Assembly (NCBI GenBank): GCA_024643345.1
Contig: JAHENB010000014.1
Span: 1-47,357 of the forward strand
Direction of reading: 5' to 3'
DNA length: 47,357 nt
From: Maribacter sp.
Lineage (GTDB): Bacteria; Bacteroidota; Bacteroidia; Flavobacteriales; Flavobacteriaceae
The stretch's first letter is position 1. Each line of letters begins with the position of its first letter. Shown here piece by piece: positions 1 to 7,665 of the stretch. The notes under the pieces were generated by a model. It saw nothing but the letters and a program-made list of their open reading frames with translations. It searched no databases and was not told the DNA's origin. The translations under genes were made by a program, and so were the position numbers.

Positions 1-721
1 AATTGGCCCTATTGTTTTGATTTCTTGGCCTATCGGATACCCTTTTGATCACCGCATTGTGCATGAGCGAAACACTATCGGTAAGTTGGGTGGCTTCCGC
101 GTGGCAGAAACCAATGGCCCCGACCGTCCCTTTTTCCTGAATGGCCTTCATCAGATTCGAGCCCAATTGGCTCTTCGCGGCCGAAGCGTAACCGAGTCCA
201 GTCTTGGTATACTCGGCCTGGTTTCTTTTTGTGGCGATGCCCATACCCTTGTTTTTGCCTTTTTGCTTCCCATATTCCTCCTGATACCGGTTATCGTACC
301 AATCGGGCTTCTCAATGTCATTGTCATAAAGGTATTCGGCAACTTGGGCCAGTGCATCCTCCGGATAGGGCATGTAGGGCATGGTTCCAAATTTTTTATG
401 GGCGCCCGGCATTTTGGTGTCTTGTTCGGGATCGTTCATCCATCTGATCAGATCTTCGGTAAAGGCTTCCTTGGAGGTATTGGAATCAATATAATGCCGT
501 TTGATCGCCACCATGGGCGGTGCGATCATCTTCTCTTGGGAAACTCTGGGGTTATGGCATTGATAGCATTCCGTTTCCAATATCTGTTTGCCCGGATGGG
601 TACCTTCATCTTCAACCGTTTCTTGCCAAGCGTCGGATACCATGGGTAATGTTTCCGATTTCTTGGTTTCCTTACAACCGGCGATGACCAAAAGAAAGAT
701 AAAAGGTACGATACGTTTCAT
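1..721 (-). CDS. cytochrome c / DUF3365 lipoprotein, C-terminus cut off by the window
   Basis: The gene starts at the ATG complementary to 719-721 and runs out of the window, so about 240 residues are visible. Residues 1-16 form a lipoprotein signal (hydrophobic stretch ending LVIAGC, Cys16). A CxxCH haem site is at Cys52-Tyr-Gln-Cys55-His56, and a Met/Pro-rich segment near 114-120 (TMPYMPYP) may hold the axial Met. The C-terminal part around 195-240, with GFCHAEA and RVSDRPRNQNNRAN, resembles the DUF3365 (Tll0287-like) haem domain, which ends in R-S-x(3)-RN. It is therefore probably a membrane-anchored periplasmic redox or sensor protein. It follows the rhodanese gene on the same strand after a 105-bp gap; neither gene has one of the inverted-repeat operators seen further on. 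Function of the combined domains is unknown. Confidence 0.75.
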   Translation of the reverse strand, partial: MKRIVPFIFLLVIAGCKETKKSETLPMVSDAWQETVEDEGTHPGKQILETECYQCHNPRVSQEKMIAPPMVAIKRHYIDSNTSKEAFTEDLIRWMNDPEQDTKMPGAHKKFGTMPYMPYPEDALAQVAEYLYDNDIEKPDWYDNRYQEEYGKQKGKNKGMGIATKRNQAEYTKTGLGYASAAKSQLGSNLMKAIQEKGTVGAIGFCHAEATQLTDSVSLMHNAVIKRVSDRPRNQNNRAN

Positions 722-826
722 TGCTTTACGTTTTATGTTATGGAAACCAAGACCAGGATCTCTACCTTGAACCACCCCGATAGGTTAAATAATCCGCTGG
801 AAATTGACACCTCGACAAGAATGTGA

Positions 827-1198
827 TTACATTCGGCCAGCTACTGCCGATCCCTTGTTCCATCTTTGATAGCCGCCTTTCAGGTCATAAATTTCCGAAA
901 ACCCCATCTCCAATAATCTTTGGGCAGCATTTTTGCTACGGGATCCAGATCGGCAATACAGGTATACCGGTTTGTTCTTATCCAATTTCTCAAAGGACCT
1001 ATCAAAGTTTGCCTTATCAAAAAAATCGATGTTGATGGCATTTTTGATATGGCCACTGCGATACTCATTGGCCGTGCGTACATCAATAAGTTGCGCTTTT
1101 CGACCTGAAATTGCGGTCACATAGTCAGTGGCATCCAATATTTTAATTTTATTTGATTTGGGTTGTTTCGTTCCGAAAAAGTTACTTAATAGCGACAT
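827..1198 (-). CDS. single-domain rhodanese-like sulfurtransferase
   Basis: A 123-residue protein with one rhodanese domain covering nearly its whole length. The LIDVRTANEY segment (38-47) and the active-site loop YCRSGSRS, with catalytic Cys82, are intact, so it should carry a persulfide on Cys82 and move sulfane sulfur between acceptors. No signal peptide is evident and it is probably cytoplasmic. It lies 140 bp downstream of the persulfide dioxygenase gene on the same strand, which fits a role in sulfide/persulfide handling. I saw no GTAAC-type operator directly before it, so it may be read from the cstB promoter or from a promoter I cannot recognise. Confidence 0.9.
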   Translation of the reverse strand: MSLLSNFFGTKQPKSNKIKILDATDYVTAISGRKAQLIDVRTANEYRSGHIKNAINIDFFDKANFDRSFEKLDKNKPVYLYCRSGSRSKNAAQRLLEMGFSEIYDLKGGYQRWNKGSAVAGRM

Positions 1199-1338
1199 GT
1201 GTTTTTGAATTGTGGTATTCTTGGCGGTAATGAAAGGGAAACGGCACCTTTTACGATAACCGCTTCCCTAAACAACCAACCAAATAAAACCAATTTGTTT
1301 TACTAATTTTCTGTTCTACTGAAATTCAATCTTTCACC

Positions 1339-2754
1339 CTACAACATAGTAGTGGGTTCGACATATTTCGATTTTTTGATGTTGGTTTTCTTCAGTTCAT
1401 CGAACCCGCCGATCAAATCCACAAAATCTTCCCAGCCCCTTTGCTTGAGGATCGATGCGGCAACCATACTGCGATAACCCCCTGCACAATGCAGTACAAA
1501 AGGTTTGTCTTTTGGGAATTGTGACAGGTGCTGGTTAATTTCATTCAAGGGCACGTTGATGGCACCGATGACATGCTCTGAATCGAACTCGCTCTTTTTT
1601 CTTACGTCAATGACCAAAACATTATTGGTCTGGTACATCTGCTCAAAAACCTTTGACGTGATCCTGTTGACCGTTTCATAGGGCTTTTTCGCTTTTTTCC
1701 AACTTTCGAAACCGCCGTCCAAAAAGCCGACCGTGCGGTCATATCCCACCCGTGATAAACGGGTAATGGCTTCCTCCTCTTTGCCCGGATAGGTAATCAA
1801 CAGTATTTGCTGCTTCACGTCGGGAATCATTTCCCCTACCCATTGGGCGAAACTCCCTTCGAGTCCGATGTTGATGCTATTGGGGATAAAACCTTTGGCA
1901 AAATCTTCGGCACCACGCGTATCCAACATCAACGCTTCGGTCTCATTGGCCACTGCTTCAAATGCCTCAGGGGACAAGGGTTTTTCTCCGCGTTCCATTA
2001 CCGTATCGAGACTTTCGTATCCCTTGATGTTCATCAAGACATTTTGCGGAAAATATCCCGGAGGCGCGGTCAAACCGGTCAATAGCTCTTTAATGAACTC
2101 TTCTTTGGTCATATCGGGTCTAAGGGCGTAGTTCGTTTTCTTTTGATGGCCCAGGGTATCCGAGGTTTCCTTGCTCATTTTCTTGCCACAGGCAGAACCC
2201 GCACCATGGTTGGGATATACGATAAGGTCATCTGATAATGGCATTATTTTATTTCTGAGCGAATCGTACAAATGCGCGGCCAACTTTTCTTCGGTAAGTT
2301 CAGATACCACATGTTGTGCCAGATCGGGTCTTCCCACGTCCCCTATAAAAAGGGTGTCCCCGGTAATGATGCCGTGTTCTTTCCCCTTTTCATCGATCAA
2401 TAGGTAGGTAGTACTTTCCATGGTGTGACCAGGGGTATGCAAGACCTTGACCTTGTAGTCGCCCACTTCAAAAATTTGGTTGTCTTTTGCGACCAAGGCT
2501 TCATAGCCCGGTTTGGCCGTGGGTCCGAATACGATTTGGGCCCCTGTTTTTTTCTGTAGGTCGAGATGGCCACTGACAAAGTCGGCATGAAAATGGGTCT
2601 CGAAAACATATTTTATCTTGGCCTTATCTTTCCTGGCCCTATCTATATAGGGCTGTACTTCGCGCAAAGGATCGAATATGGCAGCTTCCCCTTTGCTCTC
2701 TAGGTAATAAGCGGCATGCGCCAAACATCCGGTGTAAATCTGTTCTATTTTCAT
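1339..2754 (-). CDS. cstB: CstB-like persulfide dioxygenase-rhodanese fusion
   Basis: A 471-residue three-part protein. Residues 1-235 are a metallo-beta-lactamase-fold persulfide dioxygenase with HFHADFVSGH (His54, His56, Asp58), His110 in TPGHT and Asp133 in TGD, i.e. a mononuclear iron site. Cys189 in GAGSACGKK matches the extra cysteine of staphylococcal CstB. Residues about 265-360 form a rhodanese domain whose active-site loop reads ITYPGKEEE, without cysteine, so it is a pseudo-rhodanese. Residues 370-465 form a working rhodanese with Cys423 in LHCAGGYRS. Such enzymes oxidise glutathione or low-molecular-weight persulfide to sulfite and thiosulfate. The gene has its own promoter (-7 TAATTTTA at 2790-2783, GTAAC operator at 2813-2826). 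TauE upstream could export the sulfite formed. Confidence 0.92.
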   Translation of the reverse strand: MKIEQIYTGCLAHAAYYLESKGEAAIFDPLREVQPYIDRARKDKAKIKYVFETHFHADFVSGHLDLQKKTGAQIVFGPTAKPGYEALVAKDNQIFEVGDYKVKVLHTPGHTMESTTYLLIDEKGKEHGIITGDTLFIGDVGRPDLAQHVVSELTEEKLAAHLYDSLRNKIMPLSDDLIVYPNHGAGSACGKKMSKETSDTLGHQKKTNYALRPDMTKEEFIKELLTGLTAPPGYFPQNVLMNIKGYESLDTVMERGEKPLSPEAFEAVANETEALMLDTRGAEDFAKGFIPNSINIGLEGSFAQWVGEMIPDVKQQILLITYPGKEEEAITRLSRVGYDRTVGFLDGGFESWKKAKKPYETVNRITSKVFEQMYQTNNVLVIDVRKKSEFDSEHVIGAINVPLNEINQHLSQFPKDKPFVLHCAGGYRSMVAASILKQRGWEDFVDLIGGFDELKKTNIKKSKYVEPTTML

Positions 2755-2812
2755 CTCTTTATATTTTTTAAGGTTAATGTTATAAAATTAGGGACTGCCA
2801 AGGATCGATACA

Positions 2813-2826
2813 GTAACATTGGTTAC
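2813..2826 (-). promoter_or_regulatory. GTAAC-N4-GTTAC operator and promoter of cstB
   Basis: Perfect inverted repeat GTAAC-ATTG-GTTAC. On the minus strand a -7 element TAATTTTA occupies 2790-2783, its first base 29.5 nt from the repeat centre. The expected transcript start is near 2777, which puts the operator centre at about -42. The geometry is the same as at tauE and at the TGAY-type operators elsewhere in the window. Confidence 0.75.
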
Positions 2827-2879
2827 AAAACTGGGATTTTATCACCGTAAAGGGAATGATACAGATCAGTTTTACGACT

Positions 2880-3680
2880 TTAGAAAAGTTCCTTGTACAA
2901 AATATAGATACCCATGAGCAATACGAACCACCCGAAGACTTTTTTAAGCCGGTTGCCATCGATAAATTTATTGAGCCATACGCCCAAGAAAATGCCCACC
3001 ACCGAAAGGGAGGTAAATCGAATCAGAAACGCCCAGTCGATATCGAGGTTTTCAACATCGCCGATAAAACCGATCAAAGACTTGATGGCGATTATCAATA
3101 GGGAAGTGGCGACCGCTTTTTTCATAGGGAGTTTGGCCAACATCACCAGGGCGGGAATAATCAAAAAACCGCCTCCGGCACCTACGATACCGGTAATGAC
3201 CCCCACTACAAGTCCTTCTATGACGATCATGGGATAATTATAGGTCACCACGGCATCCTCATCATCACAGTTTTTGCACTTGCCCTTGATCATTGAATAT
3301 GAAGCCAAGAGCATGATCAGGGCAAAGAACACCATGATACCGATGTCCTTGGTAACCAAAAACCCTCCTACCGTAAACAGTTCATCCGGGATGGCGGGCA
3401 CCAGGTATTTCCTAGTGGCATAAACCGTAATAAAAGCGGGAATTGCAAAGACAATGGCCGTCTTAAAATCGACCAAGCCCTTCCTGATATTTTGAAAGGC
3501 CCCGACCAATGAGGAAACCCCGACCACGAACAAGGAATAGGCCGTGGCCACGACCGGGTTGATGAACAATAGGTACACAAAAACGGGGACGGTAAGAATC
3601 GAACCCCCGCCACCTATCAGGCCCAATACTACTCCGATCAGCAGGGCCCCGACATAGCCAAATATTTCCAATATTTCCAT
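2880..3680 (-). CDS. TauE/SafE family sulfite/sulfur-anion exporter
   Basis: A 266-residue integral membrane protein of the TauE/SafE (DUF81) family: two similar halves, each opening with a Gly-rich GLIGGGG or GIVGAGGG motif in a membrane helix, with about eight predicted helices. The halves are joined by a cytoplasmic-type loop with CKNC. I chose the ATG at 3680 (MEILEIFGYV) because the expected transcript start is near 3693, so an earlier start at 3719 would be upstream of the promoter. Family members export sulfite or take up organosulfonates; beside cstB the likely role is removal of sulfite or thiosulfate. The staphylococcal cst locus has the same tauE-cstB pairing. It has its own GTAAC operator at 3730-3743. 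Confidence 0.9.
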   Translation of the reverse strand: MEILEIFGYVGALLIGVVLGLIGGGGSILTVPVFVYLLFINPVVATAYSLFVVGVSSLVGAFQNIRKGLVDFKTAIVFAIPAFITVYATRKYLVPAIPDELFTVGGFLVTKDIGIMVFFALIMLLASYSMIKGKCKNCDDEDAVVTYNYPMIVIEGLVVGVITGIVGAGGGFLIIPALVMLAKLPMKKAVATSLLIIAIKSLIGFIGDVENLDIDWAFLIRFTSLSVVGIFLGVWLNKFIDGNRLKKVFGWFVLLMGIYILYKELF

Positions 3681-3729
3681 AGATAAAGTTATTTGGTCAC
3701 AAAAGTAGGTGGCTTGCAAGGAAACGGCA

Positions 3730-3743
3730 GTAACTTAGGTTAC
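3730..3743 (-). promoter_or_regulatory. GTAAC-N4-GTTAC operator and promoter of the tauE-like gene
   Basis: Perfect inverted repeat GTAAC-TTAG-GTTAC in the 70-bp gap between the Crp/Fnr gene and tauE. A perfect -7 element TACTTTTG lies at 3707-3700 on the minus strand, again 29.5 nt from the centre, with an expected start near 3693. The operator sits directly downstream of the gene for its most likely binding protein. Confidence 0.8.
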
Positions 3744-3750
3744 AGAGCAA

Positions 3751-4386
3751 TCATAGATTCAGGATGGTGATGTGGTTTCGGTTGAGCGTTATTTTATCCA
3801 TATTTTCAAGTTTTTTGAGCAATCGGGAAATGACCACACGCGAGGTGTGCAACTCGTAGGCGATCTCTTGATGCGTACTGTAGATGTTATGGTCTTTGTT
3901 GACCTTGGCCTTTTTGTTCAGGTATTTCAGCAAGCGTTCATCCATTTTCAGGAACGCAATACTATCCACGGTTTCTAACAGTTCATTGAGGCGGTTATGG
4001 TAGCTTTGCAGCACAAAATTGCGCCAACTCTTATATTTCGATAGCCACTCTTCCATTTTTTGAACGGGAACCATGATCAATGCAGCATCGGTCTCGGCAA
4101 TGGCCCTGATTTCGCTTTTGGTATGCCCTAGGCAACAGGTAAGGGTCATGGCACAGGTATCGCCATTTTCGAGGAAATAGAGCAGCAATTCATCACCATG
4201 GCCATCTTCTCTAAGAATTTTTATCACGCCCGATACCAAAAGCGGCATCGATTTAATGTACTCCCCGATTTCCATCAAAGTAGAACCCTCGGGAATTTCC
4301 TTATAAAGGCCCACTTGATCGATTTCCTCCAAAAGTGCATCTTCAAATAAGGTTCCGTAACGTTCGGTCAGTGCTTTGATCATCAT
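3751..4386 (-). CDS. Crp/Fnr-family regulator with cysteine-rich effector pocket
   Basis: A 211-residue protein: cNMP-binding-like beta-barrel (about 15-120), dimerisation helix (120-150, FVLQSYHNRLNELLE) and a winged HTH (165-211). In Crp the phosphate-binding cassette would follow the FLENGD turn; here the sequence is TCAMTLTCCLGHTKSE with Cys78, Cys84 and Cys85, so cAMP binding is unlikely and a thiol or persulfide signal is possible (inference). The recognition helix reads SRVVISRLL; compared with Fnr (TVETISRLL) Ser and Arg remain but the Glu that contacts G in TTGAT is Val. This fits the two GTAAC-N4-GTTAC operators of cstB and tauE, which lack the TGA core. It directly abuts the M50 protease gene (stop TAA at 4387-4389), so the two are co-transcribed. 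Confidence 0.85.
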   Translation of the reverse strand: MMIKALTERYGTLFEDALLEEIDQVGLYKEIPEGSTLMEIGEYIKSMPLLVSGVIKILREDGHGDELLLYFLENGDTCAMTLTCCLGHTKSEIRAIAETDAALIMVPVQKMEEWLSKYKSWRNFVLQSYHNRLNELLETVDSIAFLKMDERLLKYLNKKAKVNKDHNIYSTHQEIAYELHTSRVVISRLLKKLENMDKITLNRNHITILNL

Positions 4387-5472
4387 TTATGCGCTTGAAG
4401 TCTTCAATAAGATAAATTCACTGATGTTCACCATATCGATTGCCCCCAGCAGTTTATTGCCGGAAGTAACCGGGATGAAACTGTGTTTTTCCTTACTTAT
4501 CAATTCCAACACTTTTACGATTTCGGTGGATTCATCGATGGTCTTGAAATCTCTATGCATGATATCCCGTACCAACAGGCTAGGGTTGCCCGCATTTTTA
4601 ATGATATTCTTTTGAAATACCAAACCCATTATTTGCCCATCTTGGAGCACCACAAAATCTTTTTCGGTACCAGCCAACAAAATATCTACCACTTCCTTGA
4701 TCGTATTTTCAGGGGCAAGTAAGGTAATATGGGTCAACATGGCCTCTCTGGCCACATGGCCTTCCAAGAGGGAAGTCTGCTTTACCATTTGGTTTTCCCC
4801 GTAGGCCCCGAAGAAGATAAAAAAAGCAATGAGCACCAAAAAAGGATTGAACAATAAGCCCAAGACAAAGAAAATCAAGGCCATGGCCTGTCCCAAGGTA
4901 GCCGCTATCGCAGTGGCCTTGACCCTACCCAGTTTAAAGGATAGGAGCGCCCTTAATACCCGCCCTCCATCCATGGGAAAGGCAGGAATCATATTGAAGA
5001 CCACCAACATTACATTGGCGATGAACAGATAAAACAAAAAGTTTGGTAAACTGGGTTGAAACAGCATCTCATCGATGACCACATTGTCGAAATTAAAATA
5101 GCTCCGCAGGGGGATGGCCAACGACAGTAAGACCGCAATGATTACATTCACTGCCGGCCCTGCCAATGCCACTAAAAGTTCCTCGCCCGGTTTATCGGGC
5201 ATCTTTTCCAGGGAAGCCACTCCTCCTATGGGCAGCAGCGTTATTTTTTTGGTTTTGATGTTGAATTTTTTGGCGGTGAGGGCATGTCCCAATTCGTGCA
5301 GTATCACACAGGCGAAGAGTACCAGGATCAAGGCCATATTGAATAAAGTGGTCTGGAAGGTTCCTCCGCGCTGTATATCCAAAAAAACCACCCATACCAG
5401 TAAAAGGGTAAAGGTCCAGTGAACCTCGATCTTGATCCCAGAAACGTTGCCCAATTTTAATACGCCTTTCAT
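4387..5472 (-). CDS. site-2 protease-like M50 metallopeptidase with two CBS domains
   Basis: A 361-residue membrane protein. The zinc motif HELGH is at His59-Glu60-x2-His63 in a membrane helix, and the second motif NMIPAFPMDGGR near 157-170 supplies the third ligand Asp. About six membrane helices cover 1-225. A tandem CBS pair (Bateman module, about 235-355) follows, which usually binds adenosine nucleotides. Members cut membrane proteins within the bilayer, often anti-sigma factors. A similar M50-CBS protein (Rv2625c) belongs to the mycobacterial DosR regulon. The gene shares a TGATAATTATCA operator with the divergent pfkB-type gene; its -7 is TATTTTCG at 5498-5491. It is followed without gap by the Crp/Fnr regulator gene. 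Confidence 0.9.
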   Translation of the reverse strand: MKGVLKLGNVSGIKIEVHWTFTLLLVWVVFLDIQRGGTFQTTLFNMALILVLFACVILHELGHALTAKKFNIKTKKITLLPIGGVASLEKMPDKPGEELLVALAGPAVNVIIAVLLSLAIPLRSYFNFDNVVIDEMLFQPSLPNFLFYLFIANVMLVVFNMIPAFPMDGGRVLRALLSFKLGRVKATAIAATLGQAMALIFFVLGLLFNPFLVLIAFFIFFGAYGENQMVKQTSLLEGHVAREAMLTHITLLAPENTIKEVVDILLAGTEKDFVVLQDGQIMGLVFQKNIIKNAGNPSLLVRDIMHRDFKTIDESTEIVKVLELISKEKHSFIPVTSGNKLLGAIDMVNISEFILLKTSSA

Positions 5473-5521
5473 ACCGTTGGTTCTTTAATGCGAAAATACC
5501 TTTGAACCCTATGGGCGACAA

Positions 5522-5533
5522 TGATAATTATCA
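5522..5533. promoter_or_regulatory. shared divergent TGATAATTATCA operator (M50 protease / pfkB)
   Basis: Inside the 14-bp perfect palindrome 5521-5534. Centre 5527.5. On the plus strand a perfect -7 TATTTTTG starts at 5557; on the minus strand TATTTTCG starts at 5498. Both are exactly 29.5 nt from the centre, so one site can serve two class II-like promoters with starts near 5571 and 5484. Confidence 0.88.
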
Positions 5534-5586
5534 TATGATTGGCCAAGGCTTACTGCTATTTTTGAAGTTACAATATTTGGATACCC

Positions 5587-6552
5587 ATGAAGAAAATCAT
5601 TACGCTTACGGTGAACCCTGCGATAGACAAGAGCACTTCTGTGGAAGGCATAAGGCCCAATAGCAAACTGCGGTGCGAGCCGCCCGTTTTTGAGGCCGGT
5701 GGGGGCGGCATCAATGTTTCCAGGGTCATCAAGGAACTCGGTGGAAACTCGCTCTGCATGCACCTTTCAGGAGGTGCCACGGGGGAACATTTGAAGAACA
5801 TGCTCGATGAAGCGGATATCATGCAACAGATCGTACCCATTTCGGGCTGGACAAGGGAGAATCTTGCCGTGACCGATTCCACTACCGAGCTACAGTACCG
5901 CTTTGGTATGCCGGGACCTGCGGTAAAGGAAAGCGAATGGAAGCAGTGTTTGGAACACCTTGGAGCTCTATTGGTTGCTGGTGACTTCCTCGTGGCAAGC
6001 GGCAGTTTGTCCCCCGGTATGCCCGATGATTTTTTTGCGGAAGTGGCCAAACTGGCGAAGGACAAAAAAGTAAAATTTATACTTGACACTTCCGAGAAAG
6101 CGTTGATAAAGGGCGCCGCGGCCGGAGTATTTTTATTAAAGCCCAATTTAGGGGAACTCAGTGGTCTCTGCGGGGTGAAGTCGATTTCATCGATGAACCT
6201 ATTGCCATTGGCCAAACAATTCCTGGATCAAAATACCTGCGAGATCTTGGTGGTTTCCTTAGGTTCAAGGGGGGCATTATTGGTGACCAAAGACCTTACC
6301 GAATATATTCTGGCGCCAACGGTGCACGCCAAAAGTACCATAGGTGCCGGGGATAGCATGCTGGCGGGCATGGTGAAGGGTTTGGCCGAAGGAAAATCGT
6401 TGGGGGAAATGGCGAAATATGGCGTTGCCTGTGGTACTGCCGCCGCCATGAGCGAAGGCACGCAACTCTGCAAGAAAAAAGAGGTGGATGTGCTTTATGA
6501 ATGGATCCTTGAAAATTCAAAGAAACCGCATAAAATAGAATTGGATACCTAA
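5587..6552 (+). CDS. pfkB: PfkB-family sugar-phosphate kinase (phosphofructokinase-2 type)
   Basis: A 321-residue ribokinase/PfkB-family kinase. The N-terminus LTVNPAIDKS and the substrate motif GGGGINVSRVIKELGG (38-53) are those of 1-phosphofructokinase/Pfk-2 enzymes. The ATP and catalytic motif is STIGAGDSMLAG near 252-263, where the Asp is the catalytic base. It probably phosphorylates fructose 6-phosphate or a related hexose or tagatose phosphate; sequence alone does not decide between these. A perfect -7 box and the shared operator at 5522-5533 control it. The DUF302 gene follows after 11 bp. In mycobacteria pfkB (Rv2029c) is a DosR target, so recruitment of this kinase to a low-oxygen regulon has a precedent. 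Confidence 0.88.
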   Translation: MKKIITLTVNPAIDKSTSVEGIRPNSKLRCEPPVFEAGGGGINVSRVIKELGGNSLCMHLSGGATGEHLKNMLDEADIMQQIVPISGWTRENLAVTDSTTELQYRFGMPGPAVKESEWKQCLEHLGALLVAGDFLVASGSLSPGMPDDFFAEVAKLAKDKKVKFILDTSEKALIKGAAAGVFLLKPNLGELSGLCGVKSISSMNLLPLAKQFLDQNTCEILVVSLGSRGALLVTKDLTEYILAPTVHAKSTIGAGDSMLAGMVKGLAEGKSLGEMAKYGVACGTAAAMSEGTQLCKKKEVDVLYEWILENSKKPHKIELDT

Positions 6553-6563
6553 TCGTAATCAAA

Positions 6564-6950
6564 ATGGAATATTATTTTAAAAAAGAGCTTCCTGGGCAAT
6601 CTTTTGAACAGGCGATTCAGAAAGTAACGGAAGCTTTGAAAAAGGAAGGTTTTGGTGTGTTGACCGAAATAGATATCAAAGCCACCCTGAAGAAGAAATT
6701 GGATGCAGATTTTCATCCCTACGTTATTTTGGGCGCCTGCAATCCGGGCTTTGCATATAAGGCGTTAAAGGCCGAAGATAAAATCGGCACTATGCTCCCT
6801 TGCAATGTCATCGTTCAGGAAAAGCAGGGTATAGTTGAGGTCGCTGCAGTGAATCCCATGGCTTCCATGCAAGCGGTTGAAAATGAATCTCTTGCGGAGG
6901 TGGCAACACAGGTAACGGAAAAGCTGAAACGTATGGTAAATCAACTATAG
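6564..6950 (+). CDS. DUF302 domain protein
   Basis: A 128-residue protein that is almost entirely one DUF302 domain. The diagnostic pattern is present: an amphipathic start with F(x)A(x)3V(x)2ALKKEGFGVLTEID, then KATLKKKLD, YVILGACNPGFAYKALKAE and a C-terminal half with LPCNVIVQ. No signal peptide or membrane helix is visible. The biochemical role of DUF302 is not established; members often occur near sulfur, metal or stress genes. It lies 11 bp after pfkB and is certainly co-transcribed with it. The next operator begins 34 bp after its stop codon. Confidence 0.9.
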   Translation: MEYYFKKELPGQSFEQAIQKVTEALKKEGFGVLTEIDIKATLKKKLDADFHPYVILGACNPGFAYKALKAEDKIGTMLPCNVIVQEKQGIVEVAAVNPMASMQAVENESLAEVATQVTEKLKRMVNQL

Positions 6951-6984
6951 CGGGTGATGAAGCCCTTTTGAAGAACGGGCATAC

Positions 6985-6996
6985 TGATTATTATCA
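6985..6996 (+). promoter_or_regulatory. TGAT-TATT-ATCA operator of the flavin reductase-RNR operon
   Basis: Centre 6990.5. The -7-like TACCTTGA starts at 7020, exactly at the regulon spacing; the match to TAnnTTTG is imperfect. The expected start near 7034 places the ATG at 7054, rather than 7036, as the first usable start codon. It probably serves the four-gene operon 7054-11566. Confidence 0.75.
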
Positions 6997-7053
6997 CCTT
7001 TCTTGGAGGCAGACTTTCGTACCTTGAGGTAATTCGTGCAGATCATTAATAAA

Positions 7054-7665
7054 ATGGAAAGGCCACTGACGACAGATTTTATACCGTTGGAGACGGAAAC
7101 GCCTATTTGGAACCGGTTTTTTACTGTTGCACCCTTAATTGTGGTCGGTTCCAAAGAAGGTCAAGGATATGATCTGGCCCCAAAACATATGGCCACCCCT
7201 TTGGGGCATAAGAACTATTTTGGTTTCGTTTGTACGCCGCTGCATTCGACCTATCATAATATCAAAGCCAATGGGGAATTCTCAGTGAGCTTTCCCTTGC
7301 CAGACCAGACCATTTTGGCGGCTTTGAGCGCAACCCCAAGATGCGGCACGCCATCGGGCAACAAGGAAATCATCAAATCGATACCCACCTTGAAGGCAAC
7401 TAAAATAGATGCGCTTTTCGTTGAAAATTCCTATTTGTATTTAGAATGTGAATTGTACAAGATCATCGACGGATTTGATGAATATAGTCTGATTTCGGGA
7501 AATGTGGTGGCCTCATTCGTGCACAAAGATTACCTGAGGGTTTCCGAAAAGGACGAACAAGATCAAATATATCGGCACCCTTTATTGGCCTATTTGGCAC
7601 ATGGCCGGTTCGCATCGGTTTCAGAAACCTATAATTTTCCCTATCCAAAGGATTTTAAATTATGA
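7054..7665 (+). CDS. flavin reductase-like FMN-binding protein
   Basis: A 203-residue protein of the flavin reductase-like/split-barrel FMN-binding fold. After WNRFFTVAPLIVVGS comes DLAPKHMATPLG, which matches the flavin-contacting strand (usually N-L-x-P-x-S), and later FGFVCTPLHSTYHNI and GEFSVSFPLP. It probably reduces or binds FMN with NAD(P)H; the partner is unknown. The start at 7054 (MERPLTTDF) is preferred over 7036 because the promoter geometry places the transcript start near 7034. The stop codon overlaps the next start (ATGA at 7662-7665), so translation with the M20 peptidase gene is coupled. It is the first gene of an operon ending with the class II ribonucleotide reductase. Confidence 0.82.
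   Translation: MERPLTTDFIPLETETPIWNRFFTVAPLIVVGSKEGQGYDLAPKHMATPLGHKNYFGFVCTPLHSTYHNIKANGEFSVSFPLPDQTILAALSATPRCGTPSGNKEIIKSIPTLKATKIDALFVENSYLYLECELYKIIDGFDEYSLISGNVVASFVHKDYLRVSEKDEQDQIYRHPLLAYLAHGRFASVSETYNFPYPKDFKL

Noticed and set aside
17-649. A 210-codon plus-strand frame at the left edge
   Set aside because: It is antisense to the cytochrome c/DUF3365 lipoprotein, whose CxxCH, signal peptide and RN-motif are clear; the plus-strand product has no recognisable features.
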